DNA of 64,000 nt, taken from the NCBI RefSeq assembly GCF_041052385.1, contig NZ_CP163439.1, forward strand, positions 1,302,001 through 1,366,000, given 5' to 3'. Origin of the DNA: Streptomyces sp. R28. Lineage in GTDB: Bacteria > Actinomycetota > Actinomycetes > Streptomycetales > Streptomycetaceae. Position numbers and translations under genes: made by a program. Shown piece after piece: positions 27,664-35,485 of this stretch. Position 1 is the stretch's first letter. Every line of letters starts with the position of its first letter. The notes under the pieces are model-generated. The model had not been told where the DNA came from. It saw only the letters and a list, made by a program, of their open reading frames with translations, and did not search any database.

Positions 27664-28587
27664 ATGGCCAGCACGACCGACCGGTGGACCGAACAGGACA
27701 TACCTACCCAGGACGGCAAGGTCGCCGTCGTCACCGGCGCCAACAGCGGCCTCGGGCTGCAGACCGCGCGGGCCCTGGCCGAGCATGGCGCGCACGTCGT
27801 CCTCGCCGTGCGCAACCTCGACAAGGGCCGCGAGGCCCTCGCCCGCATCAGCGAGCGTGCCCCGGGCACCAAGCTCAGCCTCCAGCGCCTGGACCTCGCC
27901 TCCCTCAAATCGGTACGCACGGCCGCCGATGAGCTGCACACGGCGCATCCGAAGATCGACCTGCTCATCAACAACGCGGGCGTGATGTTCACACCCCGGC
28001 AGAAGACCGAGGACGGGTTCGACATGCAGTTCGGGGTCAACCACCTCGGGCACTTCGCGCTCACCGGCCTGCTGCTGGACCTGATGCTGCCCGTGCCCGG
28101 CTCCCGGGTGGTCACCGTCAGCAGCTTCGGCCACCGCATCCGGGCCGACATCCACTTCGACGACCTGCAGTTCGACCGCTCCTACAACCGGGTCGCCGCC
28201 TACGGTCAGGCCAAGCTGGCCAACCTGATGTTCACCTACGAACTCCAGCGCCGCCTCGCCCCGCACCACACCACCATCGCCGCCGCCGCGCATCCCGGCG
28301 TGTCGGATACCGAACTCACTCAGAACATGAGCGGCCTGGTGCGCAAGGGGGCCGAACTGGTCCAGCCTCTGCTGACCCAGCCGGCCGCCATGGGAGCGCT
28401 GCCCACCCTGAGGGCGGCCACCGATCCCGCCGTCACCGGAGGACAGTTCTACGGCCCCAACGGCGTGGGCGGAACCCGCGGATACCCCGAGGTGGTCGCC
28501 TCCAGCAAGAAGTCCCACGACACGGCCGTCCAGCAGCGCCTGTGGGCCGTGTCCGAGCAGCTCACCGACGTCCGGTTCTCCGTCTGA
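27664..28587 (+). CDS. Short-chain dehydrogenase/reductase (protochlorophyllide-reductase-like)
   Basis: 307 residues. The Rossmann fold has TGANSGLG near residue 23 and the NNAG motif (LLINNAGVMF). The catalytic Tyr-x-x-x-Lys is YGQAKLAN after a Ser in TVSSFGHRIR. The Arg in AVRNLDKG suggests NADP use. This subgroup is often annotated as an oxidoreductase of unknown substrate. GGAGG lies six bases before ATG 27664. The divergent TetR regulator suggests induction by a small molecule that the enzyme reduces, so a detoxification role is possible. Confidence 0.9.
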   Translation: MASTTDRWTEQDIPTQDGKVAVVTGANSGLGLQTARALAEHGAHVVLAVRNLDKGREALARISERAPGTKLSLQRLDLASLKSVRTAADELHTAHPKIDLLINNAGVMFTPRQKTEDGFDMQFGVNHLGHFALTGLLLDLMLPVPGSRVVTVSSFGHRIRADIHFDDLQFDRSYNRVAAYGQAKLANLMFTYELQRRLAPHHTTIAAAAHPGVSDTELTQNMSGLVRKGAELVQPLLTQPAAMGALPTLRAATDPAVTGGQFYGPNGVGGTRGYPEVVASSKKSHDTAVQQRLWAVSEQLTDVRFSV

Positions 28588-28728
28588 GGCCTCCACCCGC
28601 GATCCGGCCGACCAAGAGGAGAGAGTCGGCCTGCGCTGCTACTCGCGGGCCCCGGAGGACCTTGGCCGACTATGCCCCTGGCGGCGTGGGCGCCGGGACG
28701 GCGGTAGGGCACACCGGTGACAGCAGGG

Positions 28729-29706
28729 TCAGCGGCGCGCGTCGCCGGGTGCGAGCAGGCTGGTGACCTCGGCGATCGCTTCCGCCGACGGGTGGAAGTA
28801 GCGCCGTACGTTCTCCGGCTTCTTGTGCCGGGACTTGGCCATCAGCATCGGCAGGCTGGCCCCGGCCTCGCCGAGGTGGGTGAGCCCGGAATGCCGGTAT
28901 TCGTGCAGGTCCCAGCCCGTGCCCGGTACGCCGCCGATGGCCGTGTGCGCATCCAGCAGGGCGCGGGCCTGGCCGTAAGACAGCCGGACCAGCCCGGTGT
29001 CCGGGCACACGTCACGCGGCGCGATGACCTTGCCGGGACCCGGCTTGCGGTGGGTGACGAACACCGGCCCCCGCGTACGGCCCTTGATCAGCCGGGGCAG
29101 CAGGCGGGCGGTACCGGCGTCCCAGTACACGGGCTCCAGGACGTAGTCCTCGCGCGTAACGCCGCGGCGGCGGGTGCGCGGCTTCGCGCCCTTGGCCTTC
29201 ACCGGAGCCCGGCGCCCGGCGAGGTCCAGCTCCTCGATGTTGACGCCCAGGATCTCCTCCGACCGCGCGACGGTTTCGTAGAGCATCCGCCACAGCGTCT
29301 TCTCCCGGAGATGGACGTCGCGGCGGGCGATCAGCCGGTCGACCGCCATCTTCGAGCGGGCCGGAGTCTCCGAGTCCGGCGGGGGCATCCGCTTCACCCA
29401 GGCTGGCACCTTCGGGCCGCCGTACCCGCGCTCGGCACACCAGCCCAGCCAGGACAGCACCGCCGCCCGGCGGGCGTTCCACGTGTTGACCGCCGCCTCG
29501 CCCCACAGCTGTTCGAGGGCGCCGCCGATCTCGTCGTCCGCGACGGTGGCGAGCGGGCGGGCCTCGCCGAGGTGTTCGGCGGTCTTGCCGACGCCGATTC
29601 CGTACGACCGGAGCGTGTTCGCGTTGTCCAGCGAGTCGAGGAACACGTCGGCCGCCGCGCGGACGGTCAACGCCTTCCCGGCGGGCAGTCGTACGACAGC
29701 GGGCAC
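28729..29706 (-). CDS. Tyrosine recombinase, putative TnpI-type cointegrate resolvase
   Basis: 325 residues. The N-terminal core-binding domain ([22 protein letters not shown]) is followed by a catalytic domain with Arg in [11 protein letters not shown], His-x-x-Arg in [15 protein letters not shown], and His/Tyr in [14 protein letters not shown]. It lies next to the right terminal repeat of the Tn3-type element, and a 10-7-10 dyad typical of tyrosine recombinase core sites is 79 bp upstream of its start. That is the arrangement of TnpI/IRS modules (as in Tn4430); here the role is inferred. Confidence 0.85.
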   Translation of the reverse strand: MPAVVRLPAGKALTVRAAADVFLDSLDNANTLRSYGIGVGKTAEHLGEARPLATVADDEIGGALEQLWGEAAVNTWNARRAAVLSWLGWCAERGYGGPKVPAWVKRMPPPDSETPARSKMAVDRLIARRDVHLREKTLWRMLYETVARSEEILGVNIEELDLAGRRAPVKAKGAKPRTRRRGVTREDYVLEPVYWDAGTARLLPRLIKGRTRGPVFVTHRKPGPGKVIAPRDVCPDTGLVRLSYGQARALLDAHTAIGGVPGTGWDLHEYRHSGLTHLGEAGASLPMLMAKSRHKKPENVRRYFHPSAEAIAEVTSLLAPGDARR

Positions 29707-29717
29707 CGCTTCCCCTT

Positions 29718-29811
29718 GCCACAGATAACGGGGCCGCTTCGCGCACGGCCCCGAGAACGTCGCCGCAGGTCGTGATCAGCGATGCCGCAGATAATAGGGC
29801 GTTATCTGCGG
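29718..29811. promoter_or_regulatory. Candidate recombination (IRS-like) site
   Basis: Core dyad CCGCAGATAA / TTATCTGCGG with a 7-bp spacer at 29785-29811. An additional direct copy of the arm (GCCACAGATAAC) is at 29718-29729 and a weaker one (GCCGCAGGTC) at 29763-29772. Core plus accessory direct repeats between the recombinase gene and the transposon end match the known plan of TnpI resolution sites. Confidence 0.72.
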
Positions 29812-29873
29812 GAAGACTTCAGACGGATCCGGCCGCCGACGCTCCGTCAGCCGCCCACCAGGGCCGACAGATC

Positions 29874-29911
29874 CTTAGCGCCGGTTTTCGTTCCGATGTT
29901 CCTCAACCCCC
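29874..29911 (-). repeat. Right 38-bp terminal inverted repeat of the Tn3-family transposon
   Basis: Exact reverse complement of 18061-18098. The outer GGGGG end faces right. The stop codon of the small ORF downstream of trpC lies inside this repeat. Confidence 0.95.
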
Positions 29912-30049
29912 GTGCTCCAGACGGGGTGCGAGCGGATACGTCACACCGAGGTTGTGATCGGCCAGCGGCCCGCCGGGACCGAGGACCGGCCACGGAGCGT
30001 GGCTCGGCTCGGTATTTCCAGGCGTGCCATTGGCCGAGCCGTACGCCAT
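29903..30049 (-). pseudogene. Small trpC-coupled ORF truncated by the transposon end
   Basis: 48 codons starting [20 protein letters not shown]. The ATG overlaps the trpC stop (TGATG). The last two residues and the stop come from the terminal repeat of the transposon, so the natural C-terminus was cut off. Small genes follow trpC in Streptomyces trp clusters (trpM), but I cannot confirm identity from this sequence. Confidence 0.5.
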
Positions 30050-30834
30050 CACGCCCCGGCAGCCCCGATGAACTCGCGCACGGCGCTGCGCGGGTCCCCC
30101 GAGCGGACCAGTGCCTCGCCGACCAGTACCACGTCGGCTCCCCAACCGCGGTACTCCGCGACATCCTTCGGGCCCGTCACTCCTGACTCCGCGACCCTGA
30201 CCGTACCTTCGGGAATGCCCGTCACGAGGTCGGCGAACACTGTGCGATCCACGTCCAGGGTCGTCAGGTCCCGCGCGTTGATTCCGAGGAGCTCAGCTCC
30301 TGCGGCGGCAGCGCGCCGCACTTCGTCGGCCGTGTGCGCCTCCACGAGCGGCGTGAGACCCAACTCCTTGCACAGCCCCATCAAGTCGACGAGCCGGCCC
30401 TCGTCAAGCGACACGACCATGAGAAGCGCAAGATCGGCGCCGTGTGCGCGAGCTTCCCACAGCTGATAGGGGTCGACGATGAAATCCTTGCGCAGGACGG
30501 GCACGTCGACCCGGGCACGTACGGCGTCCAGATCGGCGAGGGAGCCGCCGAAACGCCGGCTCTCGGTCAGCACGCTGATCGCAGCGGCGCCCCCGGCCGC
30601 GTACTGGGCCGCGAGGGACGCAGGGTCGGGGATGTCTGCCAGCTCGCCCTTGCTGGGGCTCCTTCGCTTCACCTCGGCGATGATGGACACCCCAGGCGCA
30701 CGGAAAGCGGGCAGGGGATCGAGCGCGGGTGCCGCGTCCGCTGCCCGGGAGCGCAGCTCCGCCAACGGCGTTGCAAGCTTGCGCTGTTCCAGGTCCTCGC
30801 GAACTCCCGCGAGGATCCCGTCCAGAACACTCAT
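30049..30834 (-). CDS. trpC: Indole-3-glycerol phosphate synthase
   Basis: 261 residues, full length. It converts CdRP to indole-3-glycerol phosphate in tryptophan synthesis. Motifs: [13 protein letters not shown] (catalytic Lys), [11 protein letters not shown] (second Lys), LGINARDL and VAESGVTG. The start [18 protein letters not shown] with AAGGAGAGGA upstream is as in Streptomyces. No other trp gene is in the window, and the transposon has landed just downstream, so polar effects on distal trp genes are possible if they once followed. Could also be a second, dispersed trpC copy. Confidence 0.95.
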   Translation of the reverse strand: MSVLDGILAGVREDLEQRKLATPLAELRSRAADAAPALDPLPAFRAPGVSIIAEVKRRSPSKGELADIPDPASLAAQYAAGGAAAISVLTESRRFGGSLADLDAVRARVDVPVLRKDFIVDPYQLWEARAHGADLALLMVVSLDEGRLVDLMGLCKELGLTPLVEAHTADEVRRAAAAGAELLGINARDLTTLDVDRTVFADLVTGIPEGTVRVAESGVTGPKDVAEYRGWGADVVLVGEALVRSGDPRSAVREFIGAAGA

Positions 30835-31434
30835 CGTCCTCTCCTTGTCGAATCGTCTGCCACTCCGGACGTCCCCCGGCTTGTGTGAGCCCGCCCGTCA
30901 CCCATGTCCAAGTCATGCTCGCACGCAGGCTGTTCGGATCGATCATGGCGTGCGTAGCGGCGGCCTCGGAGCGCGGGAAATGAACTTGTCGTGGATGCTC
31001 CGTGAAGTGCGGTGATCCCGGACCTGGCGACCATCTGCCGCCTGCCGGCGGCCATCCGTGAGGAAGCGTGAGCGCGAACCGGGAATCGTGGCGCCTGACT
31101 CCTCAGGCCGCATGAAGGCGCTCGGCGCCTTCCATGGCGTGTGCGGTCTGCGACATGGTCGTCGACGAGTCCCCGCCGGCCCCATACCCGCAGCGTCCTG
31201 GTCGCGACGCCCTCCACTCCAGCAGGGTGTCGAGCCCCGCTCGGACAGCGTGCTGGCCGGCATCGGAGGGTCCTGCTCCACGTACCCGCCGGCGGACCGC
31301 GGTTGGGGCAGGACCGCAGCTGAGGGGGCGTCGGTGAAGTTCTTGCTCCGGGGTGGCAGGACCGGTCCTCCAGTCGGCAAGGATGTCCCTGCCGCCCACG
31401 ACTGACATCACCGGGACCACGCTGCGGCCGAACG
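30835..31434. other. 600-bp region without a recognised gene
   Basis: Open frames exist on both strands, but none has a good ribosome site, a family motif or a hydrophobic pattern. The part next to 30834 must hold the trpC promoter. An ATPase gene for the peptide-type transporter would be expected here (downstream of the permease) and is not found. Confidence 0.5.
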
Positions 31435-33276
31435 TCACGCAACCGACTCGGGTTCAGTTCGCCCGGCCCTGATCCCGCCCTCCTGGTATGCGCCTCTCCC
31501 ACCGGAAGTCAGGGCGTACGCCGGCCGGCGCGCAGCCACGGCGCCCGTGCCGGAGAGGGCGAGAACGGAGAGCAGGACGAGTGCGCAGGCCGGGCCGAGT
31601 ACGGTCCAGGGCGCCAGTTCCACGTACGGCTGATTCTCCGACAGAAGACGGCCCCACTCCGCCGTGGGTGGCTGCTCACCGAGACCGAGGAAGCCGAGAG
31701 AGGCCAGCACGAGGACCGTGGTGGGCAGGCGCAGGAGTGCGTTGCGCAGTACGGACGGCAGTACGGCGGGCAGCAGGTGGTAGCGGAGGAGATAGCCGGG
31801 GCCGGCACCGAAGGAGACGGAAGCGAGCATGTGGCCGCTGGCCCGCTCCTGTTCCAGCAAGGCCGCGGCCTGGGCGGCGTAGGGGGTCCAGCCAACCAGG
31901 CAGACCGCGAGGGCGGCACCCCAGGCGGACGGGCCGGTCACCGCGGTGGTCAACAGCCCGGCGAGGACCGCCGGCATCGTCGACACCACTTCCGTGAGCC
32001 CCGCGCCGACCTGCGCCGCCATGCCGAGCATCAGCCCGGTGAGCGTGCACACCGCGGTCACCACGAGGGCCACTCCCACCGTGCGCAGCGCCCCGTGGCC
32101 CAACCGGGCCAGCAGATCGCGGCCGAGCGCGTCCGTGCCCAACGGGTTTGCGGCTGAGGGCGGGAGCAGTCGGGCCGCCGTGTCGACGTGGAGGGGATCG
32201 CGTAGGAGTCCGGCGGTGACCAGAGTGAGCAGGGCGAGGGCACACGCGGCGGCGGCCCAGCGGGTGAGGCGCCCCCGGGCAAGGGCGGGTGCGTGCAGGG
32301 CGGGCAGGGCCCCGTCCCGCAGGGCCGGGCCGAGCAGCGCGCGGCGCAGGGCCTGGATGAGGAGGCCGGCGACGACGCCGAGCAGGATGAGGGCGAGTGT
32401 CGTGGTCTGCAGGGGCGGGAGGTCCTGGGCGATGGCGGAGTCCAGGGCGAGTCGGCCGAGCCCGGGGATGTTGAAGATCTTCTCCACCGCGACTGCGCCA
32501 CCGACCAGGCCCACGACGGTCGGCAGGAGCTGCGGGAGCACACCGGCCAGGGTGCGGCGCAGCGCGTGCCGGGCGACGCGGCCGGGCGCGAACCCGTAGG
32601 CGTGCCAGGTCCGGGCCCACGGCTCGTTGAAGGCGGCGGGCAGGGACTGGTCGAGCAGACCGCCGATCATCGCCCCGGACGGGACTCCGAGGGCGAGCGC
32701 GGGCAGCACCAGCGAAGGCGGCCCCTCCCACCCACTGGACGGCAGCCAGCCCAGCCACACCCCACACACGGTGGCGAGGAGCGAGGCGAGCAGGAACTTG
32801 GGCAACGCGGCGAGGACCGCGACCCCGATGGCCGCTCTCCCCCGGTGCAGCCGTCGCCGGGAGCCGAGATACAGGGTGCGGGCACTGACCAGCGCGGCCA
32901 CCGCGATGGTGACCACGAGTGCCCCGAGCATCAGCGTGAAGGAGACCGCGAAGGCACCCGACACCTGGGGCAGCACCGCCTCACCGGACACCCAGGATGT
33001 GCCCGCGTCGCCGCGCGGCAACCCGCCCAGCCAGTGCGCGAGATGCACGAACGGCCCCTCGTCCAGGCCCAGTTGCTCCCGAACAGCGGCCAGCTGCTCC
33101 GGAGCCGGATCCTGGTCGGCGGAACGGGCCCGCAGGACGGTCAGCGCGGGGTCGTTGCCGGACAGCCAGGGCAGCAGGGCCACGGCCGTCAGCAGCGCGG
33201 CCCCGGCAGTGAGGCGGCCGAGGCCCGCGCGCCACCGGGACGGGCAGGCCTCCGTACCGACCGGCGTGAAGCTCAT
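31435..33276 (-). CDS. Fused DppB-DppC-type ABC importer permease
   Basis: 613 residues, about the sum of two permeases. The N-half resembles DppB/NikB (PEQLAAVREQLGLDEGPFVHLAHWLGGLPRGD, then five or six membrane segments and VEKIFNIPGLGRLALDS). The C-half resembles DppC/NikC (NPLGTDALGRDLLARLGHGA, then further segments and the EAA-like loop ASVSFGAGPGYLLRYHLLP). It lies 6 bp after the substrate-binding lipoprotein in the same operon. A single chain can supply both membrane subunits. No ATP-binding gene is adjacent, so a shared or distant ATPase must energise it. Confidence 0.88.
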   Translation of the reverse strand: MSFTPVGTEACPSRWRAGLGRLTAGAALLTAVALLPWLSGNDPALTVLRARSADQDPAPEQLAAVREQLGLDEGPFVHLAHWLGGLPRGDAGTSWVSGEAVLPQVSGAFAVSFTLMLGALVVTIAVAALVSARTLYLGSRRRLHRGRAAIGVAVLAALPKFLLASLLATVCGVWLGWLPSSGWEGPPSLVLPALALGVPSGAMIGGLLDQSLPAAFNEPWARTWHAYGFAPGRVARHALRRTLAGVLPQLLPTVVGLVGGAVAVEKIFNIPGLGRLALDSAIAQDLPPLQTTTLALILLGVVAGLLIQALRRALLGPALRDGALPALHAPALARGRLTRWAAAACALALLTLVTAGLLRDPLHVDTAARLLPPSAANPLGTDALGRDLLARLGHGALRTVGVALVVTAVCTLTGLMLGMAAQVGAGLTEVVSTMPAVLAGLLTTAVTGPSAWGAALAVCLVGWTPYAAQAAALLEQERASGHMLASVSFGAGPGYLLRYHLLPAVLPSVLRNALLRLPTTVLVLASLGFLGLGEQPPTAEWGRLLSENQPYVELAPWTVLGPACALVLLSVLALSGTGAVAARRPAYALTSGGRGAYQEGGIRAGRTEPESVA

Positions 33277-33282
33277 CGGCTG

Positions 33283-34806
33283 CTACTTCAGGTGGGTGTC
33301 GACGTCGATCAGGGAGCGCTCGCGAGGATCGAGGCGCACGCCCTCGACGTCGGTGGCGATGCCCTGGACGACCTTCTCGTGGACCAGCGGCACGACGGCG
33401 TCGGTGCGCAGGATCTCCGCCTCGGCCGCCATGATCTTCTGCTGTCGCTTCGTCATGTCGGCCTCCTCGGCCGCGGACTTGACAGCCCGGTCCACCTGGG
33501 AGTCCTTCAGACCGGCGATGTTGTACACGCCGTTGCTCGTGTAGTCGCTCGCCAGGTACGCGACCGCGTCACCGGTGTCGAGGAGGGTCACCCGGGAGAA
33601 GACGAGGGCGTCGTACTTGCCGGCGAGGAGGTCGGCCTCCATCTGCGTGTACTCGCGCACGTCCTGCTTCACGGTGAACCCGGCCTTCTCCAGCTGCTGC
33701 TGGAGGACGGTGGCGGCCTCGGGGAGCTCGGCGCGGTTGGTGTAGGTGGCCAGGCGCAGGGTCTTGCCCTGGGTCTTCGCCTTCACCTGGGCGGCGGTCG
33801 CGGCCTTGGCGCGGCCGGTCACCTCGCCGCGCTTGTCGGCCGCCCAGGGCACGGCGGGCCCGAACAGGCCCTGCGCGGAGTCGGCGTACCCACCGAAGAC
33901 CGAGTCGACGAGCACCGAGCCGTCGACGTCCTCCCGGGCCGCCGCGCGCAGCGCCGGGTCGGTGAAGAGGCCGCTGCCGGTGTTGAGGATCAGGCTGTCG
34001 GTCCGCACCGACGGAACTTCGTGACGGGTCTTGTCGTCCAGCAGCTTGGCCTGTGCGGTGGGGATCCACTCCGCGATGTCGACGTCGCCGCCGCGCAGGG
34101 CGTTGGCGCGGGCGGTACCGTCGGCCATCCACGTGACGTCGATGCCGGACGCCTTGGCCTTGCCGCCCCAGTAGCCGTCGTAACGGTCGAGCGCTGCCTT
34201 GGACTTGCCGGTGAGCTTCGTGATCTCGAAGGGGCCCGTCCCGGTGCCGACCGGGCTGACCGTGCCGCCCTTGCCGTACGCCTTGCCGGAGAGGATGGCC
34301 AGCGCGGGGCTGGCCAGCCGCAGCGGGAGCACCGGGTCGGCGGCCTTTGTGCTGATGGTGACCGTGTCTGCGTCCTCTGCCTTCGCCGTGAGGGTCACGT
34401 CGCTGAGGACGCGCGGCTTGAGCTCGGCGGCGTCCGCGTGGTCGAGCGAGTTGACCACGGACTCGGCGGTGACCGGCGTGCCGTCCTGGAAGGTGGCCTT
34501 GCGGAGCTCGAAGGTCCAGGTGGTGGGGGCGGTCTGCTTCCAGGACTTCGCCAGCGCGGGCGCGGCGGCGCCGTTCTTGTCCAGAGCGGTGAGCCCTTCG
34601 GCCACGGAAAGCTTGCTCAGCACGGTGGCGTCGTTGCTGTAGGGCGACAGCGCCTGTACTGGCGGCACCGCGAGCGCGACTCTCAGCCGCCCGGCCGAGG
34701 CACCTTGCGCATCCGAACCGGAGCCTCGTTCGCCGGCCACGAAACAGCCGGCCAGCAGCGGGGTGAGGGCAAGTGTCAAGAAGAGACCGCGGGAGGTCGT
34801 GCGCAT
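33283..34806 (-). CDS. Family 5 substrate-binding lipoprotein (peptide/nickel type)
   Basis: 507 residues. The lipoprotein signal MRTTSRGLFLTLALTPLLAGC puts the acylated Cys at about 21. SBP_bac_5 features: FELRKATFQDGTPVTAESVVNSLDHA, TGTGPFEITKL, and the C-terminal half with SRVTLLDTGDAVAYL. It delivers ligand to the fused permease. Family members bind peptides, nickel complexes or opine-like metallophores. The upstream iron-box-like palindrome favours a metal-chelate ligand; this is inference. Confidence 0.9.
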   Translation of the reverse strand: MRTTSRGLFLTLALTPLLAGCFVAGERGSGSDAQGASAGRLRVALAVPPVQALSPYSNDATVLSKLSVAEGLTALDKNGAAAPALAKSWKQTAPTTWTFELRKATFQDGTPVTAESVVNSLDHADAAELKPRVLSDVTLTAKAEDADTVTISTKAADPVLPLRLASPALAILSGKAYGKGGTVSPVGTGTGPFEITKLTGKSKAALDRYDGYWGGKAKASGIDVTWMADGTARANALRGGDVDIAEWIPTAQAKLLDDKTRHEVPSVRTDSLILNTGSGLFTDPALRAAAREDVDGSVLVDSVFGGYADSAQGLFGPAVPWAADKRGEVTGRAKAATAAQVKAKTQGKTLRLATYTNRAELPEAATVLQQQLEKAGFTVKQDVREYTQMEADLLAGKYDALVFSRVTLLDTGDAVAYLASDYTSNGVYNIAGLKDSQVDRAVKSAAEEADMTKRQQKIMAAEAEILRTDAVVPLVHEKVVQGIATDVEGVRLDPRERSLIDVDTHLK

Positions 34807-34881
34807 GGGGGTCCTGTCATGCGAGGGAGGATGGTCTGATCCCTTGCACGCCAGACGGGGGCGAAGGGGGCCTGCTCAGCA

Positions 34882-34900
34882 TATAAGGCAAGCCTTACTT
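34882..34900. promoter_or_regulatory. DmdR/IdeR-like iron box
   Basis: TAAGGC-AA-GCCTTA palindrome at 34884-34897 in an AT-rich 19-mer close to the TTAGGTTAGSCTAACCTAA-type consensus, 76 bp upstream of the lipoprotein start. Suggests repression by iron-loaded DmdR1. Confidence 0.6.
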
Positions 34901-35209
34901 GATCTACCTCGATAGATTAATTCTCAACCAATGAGATCGACTCGCAATGCCTGTTCGGCACCCGCTGCGACCGAACCGGCCGTCGTACGAGCCGGTCGGA
35001 CACCGCCCCGAGATGCGCCGCACGACGGTTCACAGCGCCAGGAGGCCCTGGCCTTCGCCGAGGAGCCGCGATGCTCCGGTGATCATGGCGGCGAGGTCCT
35101 GAAGTCCCCATGAAAGGAGACGCCTGTTCGTGCCGTTGTGCGGGCGCGCCGACCGGACGGGGGCGGGCCGGACCTCCGGGCCGGTGCCAGCGCCGACGGC
35201 CGTCAGGCC

Positions 35210-35402
35210 AGGGCTGGCCGCTGCCCGCGACGACCTCCGGCCGCAGCAGGTCGGCGAGGGTCTCGGCCGGCAACAGGCCCTTCTCCAGGACGAGTTCGGC
35301 CACACCCCGGCCGCAGACCAGTGCCTCCTTGGCGATGTCGGTGGCAGCCGTGTACCCGATGTGCGGGTTCAGGGCCGTGACCAGGCCGATGGAGTTCTCC
35401 AC
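35210..35402 (-). pseudogene. C-terminal fragment of aspartate ammonia-lyase
   Basis: VENSIGLVTALNPHIGYTAATDIAKEALVCGRGVAELVLEKGLLPAETLADLLRPE is the conserved C-terminal end of aspartase/fumarase-family AspA. Everything upstream (active-site loop included) is absent and the normal stop is lost. The remaining stretch 34917-35209 shows nothing recognisable. An intact aspartase beside a PucR regulator would fit the nitrogen-catabolism context. Confidence 0.82.
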
Positions 35403-35485
35403 GGTCCGGCGCAGCGCCGACGCAAGGCGTCCCCCTCTGGCGCCGGTCGCCGCAAGGCTGGTCCGCGTGACGACCGGCGTGCCCG

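Larger units (their letters stand above)
18061..29911 (+). mobile_element. Tn3-family transposon (11.85 kb) with nested Tn554-like and IS5-family insertions
   Basis: Bounded by 38-bp inverted repeats at 18061-18098 and 29874-29911 that begin GGGG and end GCTAAG with an internal GGAACGAAAAC, as in Tn3 family termini. Inside are a Tn3-type DDE transposase, passengers (TetR, SDR), and a tyrosine recombinase with a dyad site near the right end, the layout of elements that resolve cointegrates with TnpI rather than a serine resolvase. Flanking 5-mers are GCGCT on the left and GTGCT on the right, a target duplication with one mismatch. The transposase gene is interrupted, so transposition would need help in trans. 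Confidence 0.93.

Noticed and set aside
18061..29911. The two 38-bp repeats read as phage or ICE attachment sites because an integrase-like gene is next to one of them
   Set aside because: They are in inverted, not direct, orientation, and match Tn3 termini; there are no phage or conjugation genes between them.
30500..30916. A reading frame starting MTWTWV upstream of trpC that looks like a tryptophan leader peptide
   Set aside because: It has two Trp codons, but no stop follows before trpC; the frame runs far into trpC out of phase, and no attenuator hairpin pair was found.
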